64,000 bases of DNA from Siphonodentalium dalli (Eukaryota > Mollusca > Scaphopoda > Gadilida > Siphonodentaliidae), in assembly GCA_032622095.1 (NCBI GenBank), contig CP136061.1, positions 49,915,797-49,979,796 of the forward strand, read 5' to 3'. Positions 45,970 to 58,619 of this stretch are shown piece by piece (the stretch's first letter is position 1; the number at the start of each line of letters is the position of its first letter). Made by a program: the position numbers and the translations under genes. The notes below the pieces were generated by a model. That model was not told where the DNA came from, ran no database searches, and saw only the letters and a program-made list of their open reading frames with translations.

Positions 45970-48763
45970 TAGCAGGGTTACCCGGCGTTGCCCAGGTTAA
46001 TGTATGCTGTGGATATTTGTTGGGAATAGAGAATGCTCTTGCTTAAAGTGTTATACGTTTTCTCATAAATTGTATATTCAAATAGCATCACAAAACATGA
46101 TTATTACAGTCATGGAATATAAGTAGTAGCTCACCTTGTCAATTGTCATTCTGTTTATCACGATTAATCTGTTCCACCAATAATGAAGTATTTATTTATT
46201 TACTACTGCGTATACATTAGACGTTATAATATGATACATGAACATCATAAACACATTAGTTCGATAAAAGATGATAATTGGGTTTTACATATTGAGATGT
46301 ATCAATCAATCTAGTGGGTTGGACAAGATATCGAGGACACCTGGCTATCATATCTCCATGAAGATACAGATGTTTCAAAGAAATTTCCAGGTGCTCCTCT
46401 GTTCATGGTGCTATATATTGGCTAAATATTCTTAGTTTAAACGAAATGTTGCTGCGCATATATCAGCTACATGTGACAGGCACAGAGCGAGATTTTGAGT
46501 TGTTTATGTCAGTCGATGAGTCTGTTCTAAAACCCTTGTCAGATATCAGTATTGGTAGGATCCTGAAAAGTCTTGTGCTACTAACTGCATTTTCTTGTAT
46601 ATCAGAAGAAACTATATTTGACTGCACACTGTGACCACTATTTTTGAACAGGCCTTCCATATCTCTTGACAAATCTTAACTTTTTGTGGAAACTGTATTG
46701 AATGGAACAGACTAAATTTTTTTATTATATATATGCAATCCTCTGATGGCTCGAGGTCTCTCAGTTTGCACGAATATATGTATATCTTCAATATAATGAT
46801 AAATATACGTTTAATGATTCTTCTAGTTATCTCTTTTTGCTAGCTCATTGTGTGAATGCCTTGATTGCCATTCCCATATAAATATGACTGTTAAGAAGAT
46901 ATAATTGTTCAAGTGACTTATGTGGGTCACCATATGTCGGGATTGTGAAATGTGAACGCCCAACTACTTAAAATGATATGGAGATGGCCTGGTGACTGTA
47001 TATAACTTATATGTGGATATCGGCGAATAGCAATCTTATCAATGATAGTGCATATTCGCTCGCCATCCGTGACGCAAACGACACCAAATGTGATTTAATT
47101 CATGGTATATCATTAGAGAAAAACGTGTATGAATTTGGTGGAATTTGGTTTATTAAATCAATTGTTGATGCAACGCTGACTCGAACAACGCCATATTGCG
47201 AAGGTGATTATGTATTCGTTTGGTGGAAATCAGCGACAAAACTATTTCACCATATGTTTTTAATTTCCCCTCCCACCAACAGCGTCATTTTAGAAAAATT
47301 TAACCCGCACCATTGTCTTCCTTGTAAAAAGTTACCCCTCTTAGAACACCTTGGTGCCATCTCGATTGTACCGTGTGAAGTTATATATAGAATGCACACA
47401 GACAGACAAAAAGACAGACAGACAGCACGATTTTATTTCTTGTATCATTTGAGAAGAACGTGTCTGAATTTGATGGTAATTGGTACTAAAAATATTTTGT
47501 ATCAGTTTTGGTGACCCTCCTGTCCCTATTTCGGACTCAAGCTGCACACACTAATAAGACTCATTAGATGATTAGAGATTAGAGATGCATATATATGAAA
47601 TTGGTGAAAATTGGCGAGTATACAAATTCGTATCAAATTTAAGGTCCCCATATCTCTCACCCATAGGGCACCAATTTGGTGTATCTAAACTACACGATAA
47701 GATTCCTCGTATCATGGAAAAGAATATGTATCAATCTGGTGGAAATCGGCACTAAACATATAGATATAATTTTTTATGTCCCTCTCATCTCTATACACCA
47801 CTGACTTGAATGGCCCCACTTTTGACACCCTTAAACCACACGATTACACTCCTGATATCATGGAGATGATTGTTTATAAGTTTGGTGATAATCGGCGACT
47901 AAACAATTTTTTTATCAAATTTGGTGCCAATCCCTCCCCTCTCCATCTCTCTCCCAAACAGCACCACTATGGCGTCTTTAAATCACGATTAGATTCCTCG
48001 TATCATGGATAAGAACGTGTATCAATTTGGTGGAAATTGGCGCTAAAAAAATTGTGCATCAATTTTGGTGCCCCTGTCCCTTTCAATGCAACCCTGACTC
48101 GAATGAGGCCACATTTGACAGATAAAAGCCACACCATTAGACTCCTCATACCATGGGGATGATTTTCTATAAGTGTGGTGGCAATCGGCGACTTATTATC
48201 AAATTTAGTGCCCACCCCTCCCAATCTCTCATCCAAAAACAACAATTTGGCGTTGTTAAATCTCACAATTAGATTCGTTGTATCATGAAGAAGAATATAT
48301 ATCAATTTGGTGGAAATCGGCGCTAAAATTAGTTTTATCAATTTTGGTGCCCCTCTCCCTTTCCGTTCATCCCTGACTCAAACGACGCCACTTTTGACAT
48401 ATTTAAACCACACCGTTGGATTCTTCATATCATGGGGATGATTATATGTAAGTTTCGTGGCAATCGGCGACAGAAAAAAAATCTGCCCCCCCCCCCTTCC
48501 GGGCACCCCTGACGCGAACGGCGCGACTTTTGCCATATTTAAACCACGCCATTAGATTCCTCATATTATGGGGGTGATTATATATAAGTTTGGTGGCAAT
48601 CGGCGACAATGTTTTTTTCTGCCCCTCCCCCTTTTCTGCCCCTGACAACAACGGTGTCACTTTAGAAAATTCTAACCCCGACCATTATCTTTCTCGTAAA
48701 AAGTTACTCCTAGTAGACCCCTTTGGCATCATCTAGATGGTCCCCTGTAAATTTCTATAGAAC

Positions 48764-48798
<35 letters not shown>

Positions 48799-48822
48799 TT
48801 CGCAAATATAGATATAGATTGG
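45970..48822 (+). mobile_element. CTAGCAGGG-headed repeat family, plus-strand copy
   Basis: It begins ctagcagggttacccggcgt, has about 0.7 kb of unique body and a degenerate middle. From 47050 it has tandem units of about 140 bp in dimers of 280-290 bp (gtttggtggcaatcggcgac at 47880, 48175, 48450 and 48590 in variant forms). It ends in (GACA)n followed by ttcgcaaatatagatatag. The minus-strand copy at 32341-34812 has the same order of parts. No coding homology; probably a non-autonomous retroelement, class undetermined. Confidence 0.7.
48764..48797 (+). repeat. (GACA)n microsatellite at the element tail
   Basis: About eight GACA units directly before the conserved tail ttcgcaaatatag of the repeat family. 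Confidence 0.9.
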
Positions 48823-50206
48823 GATGCCCTTCTGTGGGGCGGTTATTGCTTATCGGTGTGAGATGTGATCATTTCAGCTCACGATCTTTACATAGGAATG
48901 CCGCAACCGCTGATTGCTGGCTTCTGCAGGTTTGATATACGAACATTAACTACATGTACACTAGCATGTTGCTAACTCATGTTGCTAATTCACATGGGAT
49001 GCTGGCTTCTGCAGCTAGGCATATGTATAGATAAATCTCTTGTCATCATCGGCCCAAAGCGGAATGTGTGCATCGCTGTGAAATTACTAAATGGTTGTTT
49101 TATCCCAGTAAAATAAGACAACAAATTCATTGCAGATAAGATTGTTTATCTTTGAAAATATCTCATCAAATTTATCATCCAGCATATGTTTCCCAGTGGC
49201 TCCAGTTCGATGGAAAACAAATTACACGCTATGAATTAATGTAGCTCCATGCAGTTGTTATGAAATACTAACCCAAATTGCGGGAGGGGCGAACCGTTTT
49301 GTTCATTAATTGGAATTTGGAAAACACATTAAGGAATTTACAACCCAAGGGAAGAGGGTACAATTCAAATTTCACCAAAATTGAGAATGGACAGGTCGAA
49401 AAATTGTGAGTCAGGGGTGGCAGTATTGGGTGCAATAGGAAATTCAGACATCCAGCTTTTTTAACTTATTGTTTGAACCCGATAATTCCCCATTTAAACT
49501 GATAATGTAGCCCTCACCACCACTTTAACATATCCACGATTGGGGTCGGCTTGCTGAGTGACAGACCTGCGACACTACCCAAACAAAGGGAGAAATGTTA
49601 GCTTAATGCAAGTGTAGCATGCATCTACTTAGATCATGTAAATAGTAAATCGATTCCTGAAATGGCGATTCTTGCAGTAAAATTATGTATAGATACACAC
49701 GTAGCACCGCTAAAAGTCATCTTGATCGAACCTTTTAAAAAGATTATATGGTATGGAACGTCTATCAGACACTTTTTGGTACCTATAAATACGTGTAGTT
49801 GTTAGACATAGTCACGGACATATGCGGCTGAATTCTGGTCTATGATCTAGACCACCCTAATAACCACGGTGTTCCAAGTCAGGACTTGGTCTCGCGAAAC
49901 CACCTGGTCCCAAGCTGGGATCTGCGGATTATTGAGCAATCAACGACAATCAACGACAATCTACGGACAAAGGCGTACTGCGCGCTGTGTCGAGATTGTG
50001 GTGTTGGTATCGCCAAACATGAGCACGTGAAATTGGCTTATCTCCGTATTGTATAGCGGTGTCTGTATGCCGTCGCCGTTAGACATGGATCACGGGGCAG
50101 GGGTGGTGCTGATTTCTCACCCTCTATGCGGATGTCACGACGTTGTCAGTTTTGCGGGTGGAGGAAAGTCTACGCAGAGAGTAAATTTCACATATAGATC
50201 ACTCCG

Positions 50207-50250
<44 letters not shown>

Positions 50251-52439
50251 AGCAACCGAAAAACTTGCCGAGATACACGAATCAGATAATCCGTATGGTG
50301 TAAAATATGTTGTGTTCAGATCAACAACCAACTATATATTGTTAAACTTTGAGTCAAAATATTACACTGAACTTACATTCAGTTCAAGACATTCCAACCC
50401 CACCCATACCTCGGTTATTGCGTTAGGTTCGTAATTTCTAACTGGTTCTGACAATGAGGTATATACATGTATCAATTAGAATATTGCAAACTTAAAGAGG
50501 AGATATTCAGTTGTCTCTGGAGTTGTGAATTTATTGAGGTGCAAATGAAAATGATAAGTTGAACACCCGGCCCCAACAAAACCCCTTCAGTCACGTCCCT
50601 GCACAATTCGCTCATGTCGCCACTCCCCTGTTCGGGACTATTATGACTGTACGTTAACGGCTGAAAATGCCAAGTCCATGTCTTATCTTTAAGTCAAGCT
50701 GTGAACGTGGTGTTTTAAAGTAAGAACGTCGGGTTTCGTAAAAATACACATGGTAGTTTTCGCAACCAAACTTTGGTCAAACTTGTATCAGCTGAAAATG
50801 GCATGTACTCCTGGTAAATTATATGGAAGAACCTGACAAAACTAAGTTGAAATTGTTTTATTTCTGTGATTTTGGGACATCAAATATTTTTTATTTGTTT
50901 TGGTACCGGTACCAAAATTCGATTCTTTTCCCAATTTCGGTCAAAAGTTTGAACTGAAATGGAATCAGTTGAACAAATTTCGAACCATTATTATAGGGGT
51001 TTCAGGTGGGAATTTCCAACAATTGGAAATAATGAGGTACCTGTTTTCATTGACTTGAGGGGGAGACAGGTGGGGCTGCAATATAATTTCGCGGACTTGG
51101 GAATTTGCAATAAGTTGAACATTATGAAAGATTCTAACAAACTATCGCCGTGATTGAAGTTATTGAAAATTATTGTCCAGAAAATGTAATGGTCACAACG
51201 GTGTGGGTCTTGAAAAAAAAATCCGCAATACAAGGTCATGGTGGGTCGGTTGTAATTGAGTCCAGATCGCAGATATTTCCAATGCCATATCATTTTTTTT
51301 CCAAAGACAAATTATGACAAATAAACCAATTTGAAATGTCAGGGCGTAAGAAATTTGACCAAGGGGTACAATTTAATTTAATTTAATTAAATGGACATGT
51401 CCTTATTTTGTACCACAATTTTTCGTTTTGTCTTAATATCATTTTGATAGTTTTGGCTGTTATATTGTATATCCAGTCCAGCAAAAATTTATTCCCAAAT
51501 GATGAATTTGTTCTTTCAAAACTAACTCCGACCTCAATTCATTTCAGAAACACGGAACTGAAGACACCCGTATCCAACGCGAATTGCGTTCCGATTGCTA
51601 AACTATAATTCCCTTTTTATCCGTGTCGACCACACCCATTGATACCGTATTGCGCGTAGAAATAATAGCACGAAAATCTGACTTAATCCACCTAACGGTA
51701 CAGTATCCTTCAAACAACACCAGGATATTATAAATATTGTAAAGCCAACTAAACGCACGCATGATTTACAATAAAATTACCAATCTGTATCGTTACTGCG
51801 AAATCAGAAATCGGTATTCTCGTCTGAGGTTCAAGTCTCGGTTTATACAAAAATCTCAGACCAGGGGGGTACTAGGTCTCAGTTATAGACTATTGCCTAT
51901 AACACACATAATTATCGATTATATTAAATTGTGTCCTGTGCATATACAATTATAATCTATCATCTACACGGTATATCGATATAACACAATTCCTATTTGG
52001 TTAACAAAAAGATTAAAGCTTCCAAAAAATACTTATGTTTCTGTTACCAGAACGTGTACGTTACCAGATGGTTCGAATTGTGAACAGACCGACACAGGCT
52101 TGAATGACAATAAACCTGAGTTTCAAAAAGACGAGAATACGGACCAATGCGGACCAATAATCCCAGCTTTCTCGTTCTGAAGCTAGGTAACACATTGCGA
52201 TCACCGTTGTTTCGGCCTGGTCTAGACTATAGTTTACGCGAAACCTGGTCCAGGCCAGAGACCAGAGTTCGGCCGATTGTGTATCAATGGAATTTTATAC
52301 GCATCTATCCCAGTTGAACATGCGTTAAATTGGAGGTAAATTAATGACGTGTTATCATGCATTACACGAATAAGTATCTGACTATGGTGTCTAACAGACC
52401 TCCCTTATATCTGGAGATATTTATGGTAATATTGATTTG
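48823..52439. other. Intron of gene 2, mostly unique sequence
   Basis: No gene seen. It holds a (GT)n run at 50208-50247. A hAT-family terminus, cagtcacgtccctg, is near 50588. A stretch at 50940-51370 has the ggaaatttccaac phrases seen in the 43512 element, a diverged relative. Confidence 0.5.
50208..50247. repeat. (GT)n microsatellite
   Basis: Twenty GT dinucleotides without interruption. Confidence 0.95.
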
Positions 52440-52800
52440 AATTCAGTCTGTTCTCCCAAAAATCAGCACATTATCTGCTTATAAACAAACTTCTTTTAGG
52501 TAGAAAATCTGCTTAGTATCGCTTCATTTTGAGTCGATAATGTGCTGAATAGAGAAAATATTAGTCACATTATAGACTCATAATGACGCGATTATAAGCA
52601 GACTATATGTGCGGACACTTAAATACAGATAAGCCAACTCGCGACTTTTCAGGTGTACACTCTTTAACAGGTGTTTTCACTGACGCCTGCGCCATTAAAC
52701 GAATTAACCAGTAAGAGTCCATTATCTGCATATTTCAAGTAATCACATTATGTACCTACTTCACATTATAGGTCGATTATGTGCGTATTTCTACATGTAA
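52440..52800 (-). repeat. MITE copy 2 (ATTATCGACTCA family)
   Basis: Inverse copy of 33585-33965: ttttgagtcgataatgtgct, cctgttaaagag-type block (ctctttaacaggtgttttca) and ttataggtcgattatgtgcg. About 360 bp. Confidence 0.7.
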
Positions 52801-53170
52801 ATACGTATTGCGGGCTCCAGAAATGTAATTGTCCAGTTTCTAAAATAACACAAATGTAACAAGAAGTAACACTTGATAATCACATTGAATGATATGTACA
52901 ATTGTTCCGTTAATGGCAAAAACAGATATTATTTTATTTTAATATTTAATTATTTATCTTTGTGTAAGAAAGTGGAACCTTATCTGTCTTATTATCTGAT
53001 AGACAGGTATCGATTAAATGTCATATAACATTCAGGCGTTCACTATGTTATTCAGCGGTATCTCATTCAATTATATTTCCCTTCTTGTAATAGAAAGTCT
53101 GGAGCCCTAATTACATCTTTAACCCTTTCAGTGCCAGGTCCGATTTTTGTATCAACCCATATACCCTGTG

Positions 53171-53237
53171 CCAATGCATTCTCTTATATATGCGAGTCGA
53201 CCATAGGTCGCCTCGCATATATAAGAGAATGCATTGG
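53171..53237. repeat. 67-bp hairpin repeat, copy 4 (best stem)
   Basis: CCAATGCATTCTCTTATATA then TGCGAG pairs perfectly over 26 bp with its inverse. The 15-bp loop tcgaccataggtcgc is itself partly self-complementary (cgacc...ggtcg). Confidence 0.9.
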
Positions 53238-54324
53238 CCTAACAATGTTTCATCATTTGTTAATTTTTACAATTTTTTTTACAATTTTAATAATTTTTTC
53301 TTATATTCTTTAACAGACTTATTTTGTAGGTTTAGTGCCAGGGAATCTTACGTTTTTCATGGGCATCAAAATTATTACTATGAATACTTGGTGATAGTTT
53401 TGAGTTATAACATGCCCCTAAGGTTTTATCCAGTTTGTTTTTAAATTCGCTATAGCATGCTTAAGCATATCCAAAGCATAGTTCATTAAATTTTGATGTT
53501 CATATAAGTCATCACATATAGAGTACTGGGCAGTGCATGTCGTCCCTTCGATTTCTATGCCATAATTTCTTGTTTTTATTGCCATTAGTTTCCAAAAAAC
53601 TAATGTATATAAATAGTATAATAACATTAGGACAGAAGTGAACGTTAACTGTAGGAATTTTGTCACGGCAACGTTACTATACAGCTCCTACTACTTACAC
53701 CACTGATATTTCCAAGTGAGAATGCATATTTTATGTTAATAATTTTACTCGTATATACTCATATTTAATTATAAGGAATACTCTAATTCCTGATAAAATA
53801 ACACAGCATAAATACATCTGTGCTGATCACAAACTTTCATCTTTCGCGATCTATTTGTCTGTAATTGGACCAAATGTATTTATACGGTGTAATTATATTC
53901 CTAAATGAAGATTATTCCGTAAATACACTCTAAAACACAAAGAGGAAAAATAACATTATTTCACAACAGACTGCAATAAAATTCGAAGCATCCAAAAAAC
54001 TCGTCCTTTGTAGTGTATCTAGAACTATACAAATGCCAGCTGTTCCGTATCAAGATTGAAATGTGTTCCAGCATCATATTACCCGTTCCTTCTCGGCTTA
54101 GCCCCGGAATGCAAATTACTGAAACAATTTAAGTTCATTAAACCAAGCTAAGGCGAAGCATTATCATAATTGATGATTCTGAAATGTTCATGTAACACAT
54201 TCAAGCAGAACATGCATGGGACGACCCGTGGGGCTTTAATTGCGACTAGGAATTGGTTATATCCAGTAACCATCCAGCCTGTTCTTATCTCCTGAAAAGC
54301 TCACATTGAACTTATTAAAAAAAA

Positions 54325-54700
54325 ACACAAATACACATATAATCGACATATGAAGTGAAATAGGAACATAATATGATTATTGGTTTCTGAAATTTAGCAG
54401 ATAATGGAGTCCTGTCCGTTATTTCATTTTATGGCGCGAGCCAAAGTAAAAACACATGTTAAAGAGCGGACACCTGCACACGTCGTGAGTTGGCTTATTT
54501 TGTTCACTGTCCGCACATAATCTAGTTAGAATCGTCTCATTATGAGTCGATAAATTGAACAAAAGTCTCTCATTTCCGCACATTATCGACTCAAAATGAG
54601 GCGATTCTAAGCACATTATCTACCTAAAACATGTACTATTACAAGCAGACAATGTTCAGGTTTTCCGTAGAACAGGCTGCGTATCGGAATTATTTCCAAA
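54325..54700 (+). repeat. MITE copy 3 (ATTATCGACTCA family)
   Basis: Same strand and order as copy 1: atacacatataatcgac, acacatgttaaagagcgg, cattatgagtcgataa, cacattatcgactcaaaatg, gattctaagcacattatcta. Confidence 0.7.
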
Positions 54701-55599
54701 AATATGCTCCCCATATGAACCTAATTCGACTTACCAGATCTACGTTCTTCATATTGTGTTTTCACTGTGGCCCGCGCCATAAAACGGAACAATGGGTATA
54801 AGCCCACAAACACTCCAATAAGTCAATGTGAATGTTAACTACAATATGAACATTTTTGCACGAGGACATGTTGAACCATCACACACATACAACACAAACC
54901 CTTCAGTGGCATGTTTTCAAAGATTAATGTGGGACCATGCTCTAGAACCTTAAGCATACTGTTCAAATATATCTAAAATGAAGCACATTGCCCTATGTGT
55001 GGTGAAATTATGATCTTTTGTTTGCATTTGTTTATCGTTCTCCGAGTGGAACTCCCATTGGTTTCAAGGTAGCCTGGGACATTTTGAAGATATTATATTT
55101 TTCATTTTATAGTAAGCAAACTCACTTGAGCAACTATTGACGCAAATATCATTGAATAAATTTAAATTCCTCTTTTAGTTATCTTTCACGTCGAGCAAAA
55201 ACTGTTTTCCGCAGTACATTTGTGGAGGAAACAATACACGCCGTCAATAGCGCCCATGCTCCTACTAAGTCTTGATTGAAGTGCTAAGACAAACAATATG
55301 CCTGCGTGTGTGATGTTCACTGCTGATACTACATCTGAAGTGTCTAATAACTCTACAAAATGAAGATCACTCAAAACATGGCTAACATTTTGGATGGACA
55401 AGTCATGGGTAGTCTCGTGTTTAATAGTGTGAGTGTGTTTCGGCAGGTATTGTTTTGTCGAGTAGTCACAAGCAACTTCGGTGTTGAATAAGGAATTCGT
55501 AACATCTCTGTGAACAACTCCAATAGAGTATAGTGTTGTTGAAAATTGGAGAAAAAGTGATGGTCTGAAAATAACCAGCCTGTTTACAAGACAATCCGC

Positions 55600-55690
55600 A
55601 CATTATCGGCTTGTAATATAACTTATTTTAGGTAGATACTCTGCTTATAATCGATTCATTTTGAATCGATAGTGTACTGTATATTAGGGG
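55600..55690 (-). repeat. MITE copy 4, partial
   Basis: Only the inner part is kept (cgcacattatcggctt; ttttaggtagatactctgct; cattttgaatcgatag). A separate phrase, tatcctggcgcaaata, at 55728 resembles the family's outer end. Confidence 0.55.
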
Positions 55691-55974
55691 ATTTTGTTTT
55701 TGTTTAGGTGTTTATATAACTACTCAATATATCCTGGCGCAAATATCAAACGCACCTAAGGCGACACTGGGAGCTAGCCGACAACGGCGTAGAAATACAG
55801 GCGATTCATCAAAGAGGTCTTGGTTTGTCGATTTGCTAGCACAGATTTCCATCACATGACGTTAGCATACGACCGAAACCGATCGGCTGAAAATAAGCTG
55901 TCGCTTATGGAGGCCGGTATAACATACAGGAAAGTTATGGATAGCAAAAAACAAAACAAAACAAGTTGAAAATA

Positions 55975-58610
55975 TATGTCGCCTTTTCTATTTGATTTAT
56001 ACATAAAAGTTCTGACTTATTTTATTGATGATTTTGTAATTAGTAATCTGAGTTATCTAGACGAATTATTCTTCGATCATATAGGCACATACATAAAATT
56101 GCTGTCAGTGATTAGCAGACGACACAGTTATATGAACCGACATGGAGGAAAATGTGCAACGTGCCTCCTGGCGTTTGCAGATTACGCTGATTCCTGGGGA
56201 CAAGACAAACGAAAGTTCTCATTTTATGCAACAAAATGCCCAAACGTTTCAGTTATACATCTAATGAAATAGTCAAAGAGCTTAACTGTTTTGGGTGTTA
56301 ATTTCTTTTATAATGGCAGATTCCGTGAAGAAAACTATAAATGTTTCACCAAATGCTATGTTCAGTCTATTCAATAAGGTCTGTAAACTACATCTGCCAA
56401 TTGACATGATGTTGAATTTTTTTGATAATATCATCATACTAATAATTTTATGCGGTAGCGAAATATGGTGTTTTGAGAGATTCCACACCCTTGATACTCT
56501 ACATGTGAAATTTAGTAAAAATACAATTAGCCTTGAAATCTAGTACACTTCATGATATGGGGGTACAGAGAATTTGGTAGACATCCCCGTTTAGTGGAAA
56601 TAGAAACACTTCTTCGAATATTTCCGTTATTTCGTCACAAACTCTTCTTCAAACATCTCCGTTATTTCGTCAAAAACACTTCTTCTCATACAAATCGCCG
56701 TTATTTAGTAAATTAACATTCTTTATAGAGTTATCAAGTTGCCCTTTATATTAAATATGAAGCTAACATGCAGGATTAGCTATACATGTCGTCATTTAGT
56801 GGACAATCCCAAGCTCGCGTGCCACGCGTGGTCGGATTGTCCATTAATTAACGAACATTTTAGGTACGGATTGTCTGTTTATAAATGGCCAATCCTTGAA
56901 GTATTGACTGAATCATTTACACCCAATCCCAAGTTATCACGCAAATAAAAATGGCTTAATTTTGTAATAAACACCCTGAACGAATCTGACCTATGCTCTA
57001 CATGGGATTCAGAGTCAGCTTTATATAAACGGGATATTCGCTATACTAAGACTATTCGTATAGAGCGGCATTGGGCTAAACTTTTAATCGAGTTAGAAGC
57101 ATCTGATTCGTCAAGAGCAAGTTTTTACAGAAACAGAAAAACCAGAGCATGTATTAGCCGGTATTTTATTCACTTGCCAGATTATTGATCCCTCATATAA
57201 TAGAAAATAGAAAGTGTGTGTTTTGCTGCGATGATGTCGTAGAAGATGAAATACATTTCCTTATGGAATGCACTGCATATTCACAACTACGAAGAGAGCT
57301 TCTCGAATCAATGGTTAACCATAATCCGAATTTTCATCGCATTAACGCCAACGATCAATTTACTACTATATTGACAAATGACTGTCCCACTCTAACACGA
57401 ATAATATGTAAACTGATCCGTCGCTTCTTCGATACTCGTGCTGAGCAAATAACAGTTAGGAAACCATAAATATGATACATGATCCTGAGACTCCTTGTAC
57501 ATCTTAGCATATTATGTAATTTTGTTCTTGTATATTTTATTATCACATGTTTTGTATACTATTATCCATTGTATTAGCAAACTGTCCTCGTGTGGATGTT
57601 TTTTTGCCATTAAATTATTATCTATCTATGGTGAAATGTAGAACAGCAAACACCGACTCCCCATTGACATGATGTTGAATTTTTTTGATAATATCATCAT
57701 ACTAATAATTTTATGCGGTAGCGAAATATGGTGTTTTGAGAGATTCCACACCCTTGATACTCTACATGTGAAATTTAGTAAAAATATAATTAGCCTTGAA
57801 ATCTAGTACACTTCATGATATGGGGTACAGAGAATTTGGTAGACATCCCCGTTTAGTGGAAATAGAAACACTTCTTCGAATATTTCCGTTATTTCGTCAA
57901 ATACTCTTCTTCAAACATCTCCGTTATTTCGTCAAAAACACTTCTTCTCATACAAATCGCCGTTATTTAGTAAATTAACATTCTTTATAGAGTTATTTCC
58001 CTTCATATTAAATATGAAGCTAACATGCAGGATTAGCTATACATGTCGTCATTTAGTGGACAATCCGAAGCACGCGTGGTCGGATTGTCCATTAATTAAC
58101 GAACATTTTAGGTATGGACTGTCTGTTTATAAATGGCCAATCCTTGAAGTATTGACTGAATCATTTACACCCGATCCCAAGTTATCACGCAAATACAAAT
58201 GGCTTAATTTTGTAATAAACACCCTGAACGAATCTGACCTATGCTCTACATGGGATTCAGAGTCAGCTTTATATAAACGGGATATTCGCTATTCTAAGAC
58301 TATTCGTATAGAGCGGCATTGGGCTAAACTTTTAATCGAGTTAGAAGCATCTGATTCGTCAAGAGCAAGTTTTTACAGAAACAGTAAAACCAGCGCATGT
58401 ATTAGCCGGTATTTTATTCACTTGCCAGATTATTGATCCCTCATATGGTGAAATGTAGAACAGCAAACACCGACTCCCCATTGAAAAAGGGCGGTGGCGA
58501 AACAGTACTTTGTAATGCGTGTGAGCAGTGTATAAACGGGATAAGGGATGTTTATCAACTTCTACTGCTGTGTGATACATTTAGATATGTCCGTGAATAG
58601 GACATTCCAG
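55975..58610 (+). mobile_element. LINE ORF2 remnant with internal tandem duplication and nested LINE tail
   Basis: Decayed frames in order: MSPFLFDLYIKVLTYFIDDF, LADDTVI (catalytic box), LFNKVCKLHLPIDMMLNFFD, SEIWCFERFHTLDTLHVKF, STLHDMGYREFGRHPRLVEI. Next come WSDCPLINEHFRYGLSVYKW, RHWAKLLIELEASDSS and FIHLPDY. The segment 56401-57198 is repeated at 57664-58446 with few differences. Between them, 57199-57626 encodes another C-terminal zinc region (CVFCCDDVVEDEIHFLMEC) and ends in a short (TATC)n tail. The second copy runs on to LCNACEQC and LLLLCDTFRYVRE near 58610. Frameshifts throughout. Confidence 0.8.
57199..57626 (+). mobile_element. 5'-truncated LINE tail nested in the duplicated LINE
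   Basis: It encodes IENRKCVFCCDDVVEDEIHF, LMECTAYSQLRRELLESM and ends VRKP-stop at 57469. A short 3' UTR and the run tatctatcta finish it. It separates the blocks LPDYLLIPH and MVKCRTANTDSPL, which are continuous in the other copy (58430-58484). A tat/atat overlap at the borders could be a very short target duplication. Confidence 0.6.
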
Positions 58611-58619
58611 AAAACTATT

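Noticed and set aside
47011-47514. 167-codon plus-strand frame
   Set aside because: It lies in the degenerate 140-bp tandem units of a repeat family. Its FGGIW-like phrases recur with the DNA repeat and match no protein.
51800-51850. tRNA or SINE B-box-like string ggttcaagtctcgg
   Set aside because: No matching A box or cloverleaf could be drawn upstream.
57627-58484. 41-bp direct repeats flanking the second LINE segment, read first as a long target-site duplication
   Set aside because: The 41 bp encode part of the same LINE (MVKCRTANTDSPL), continuous with the preceding block in the second copy. A tandem duplication plus a nested insertion explains it better.
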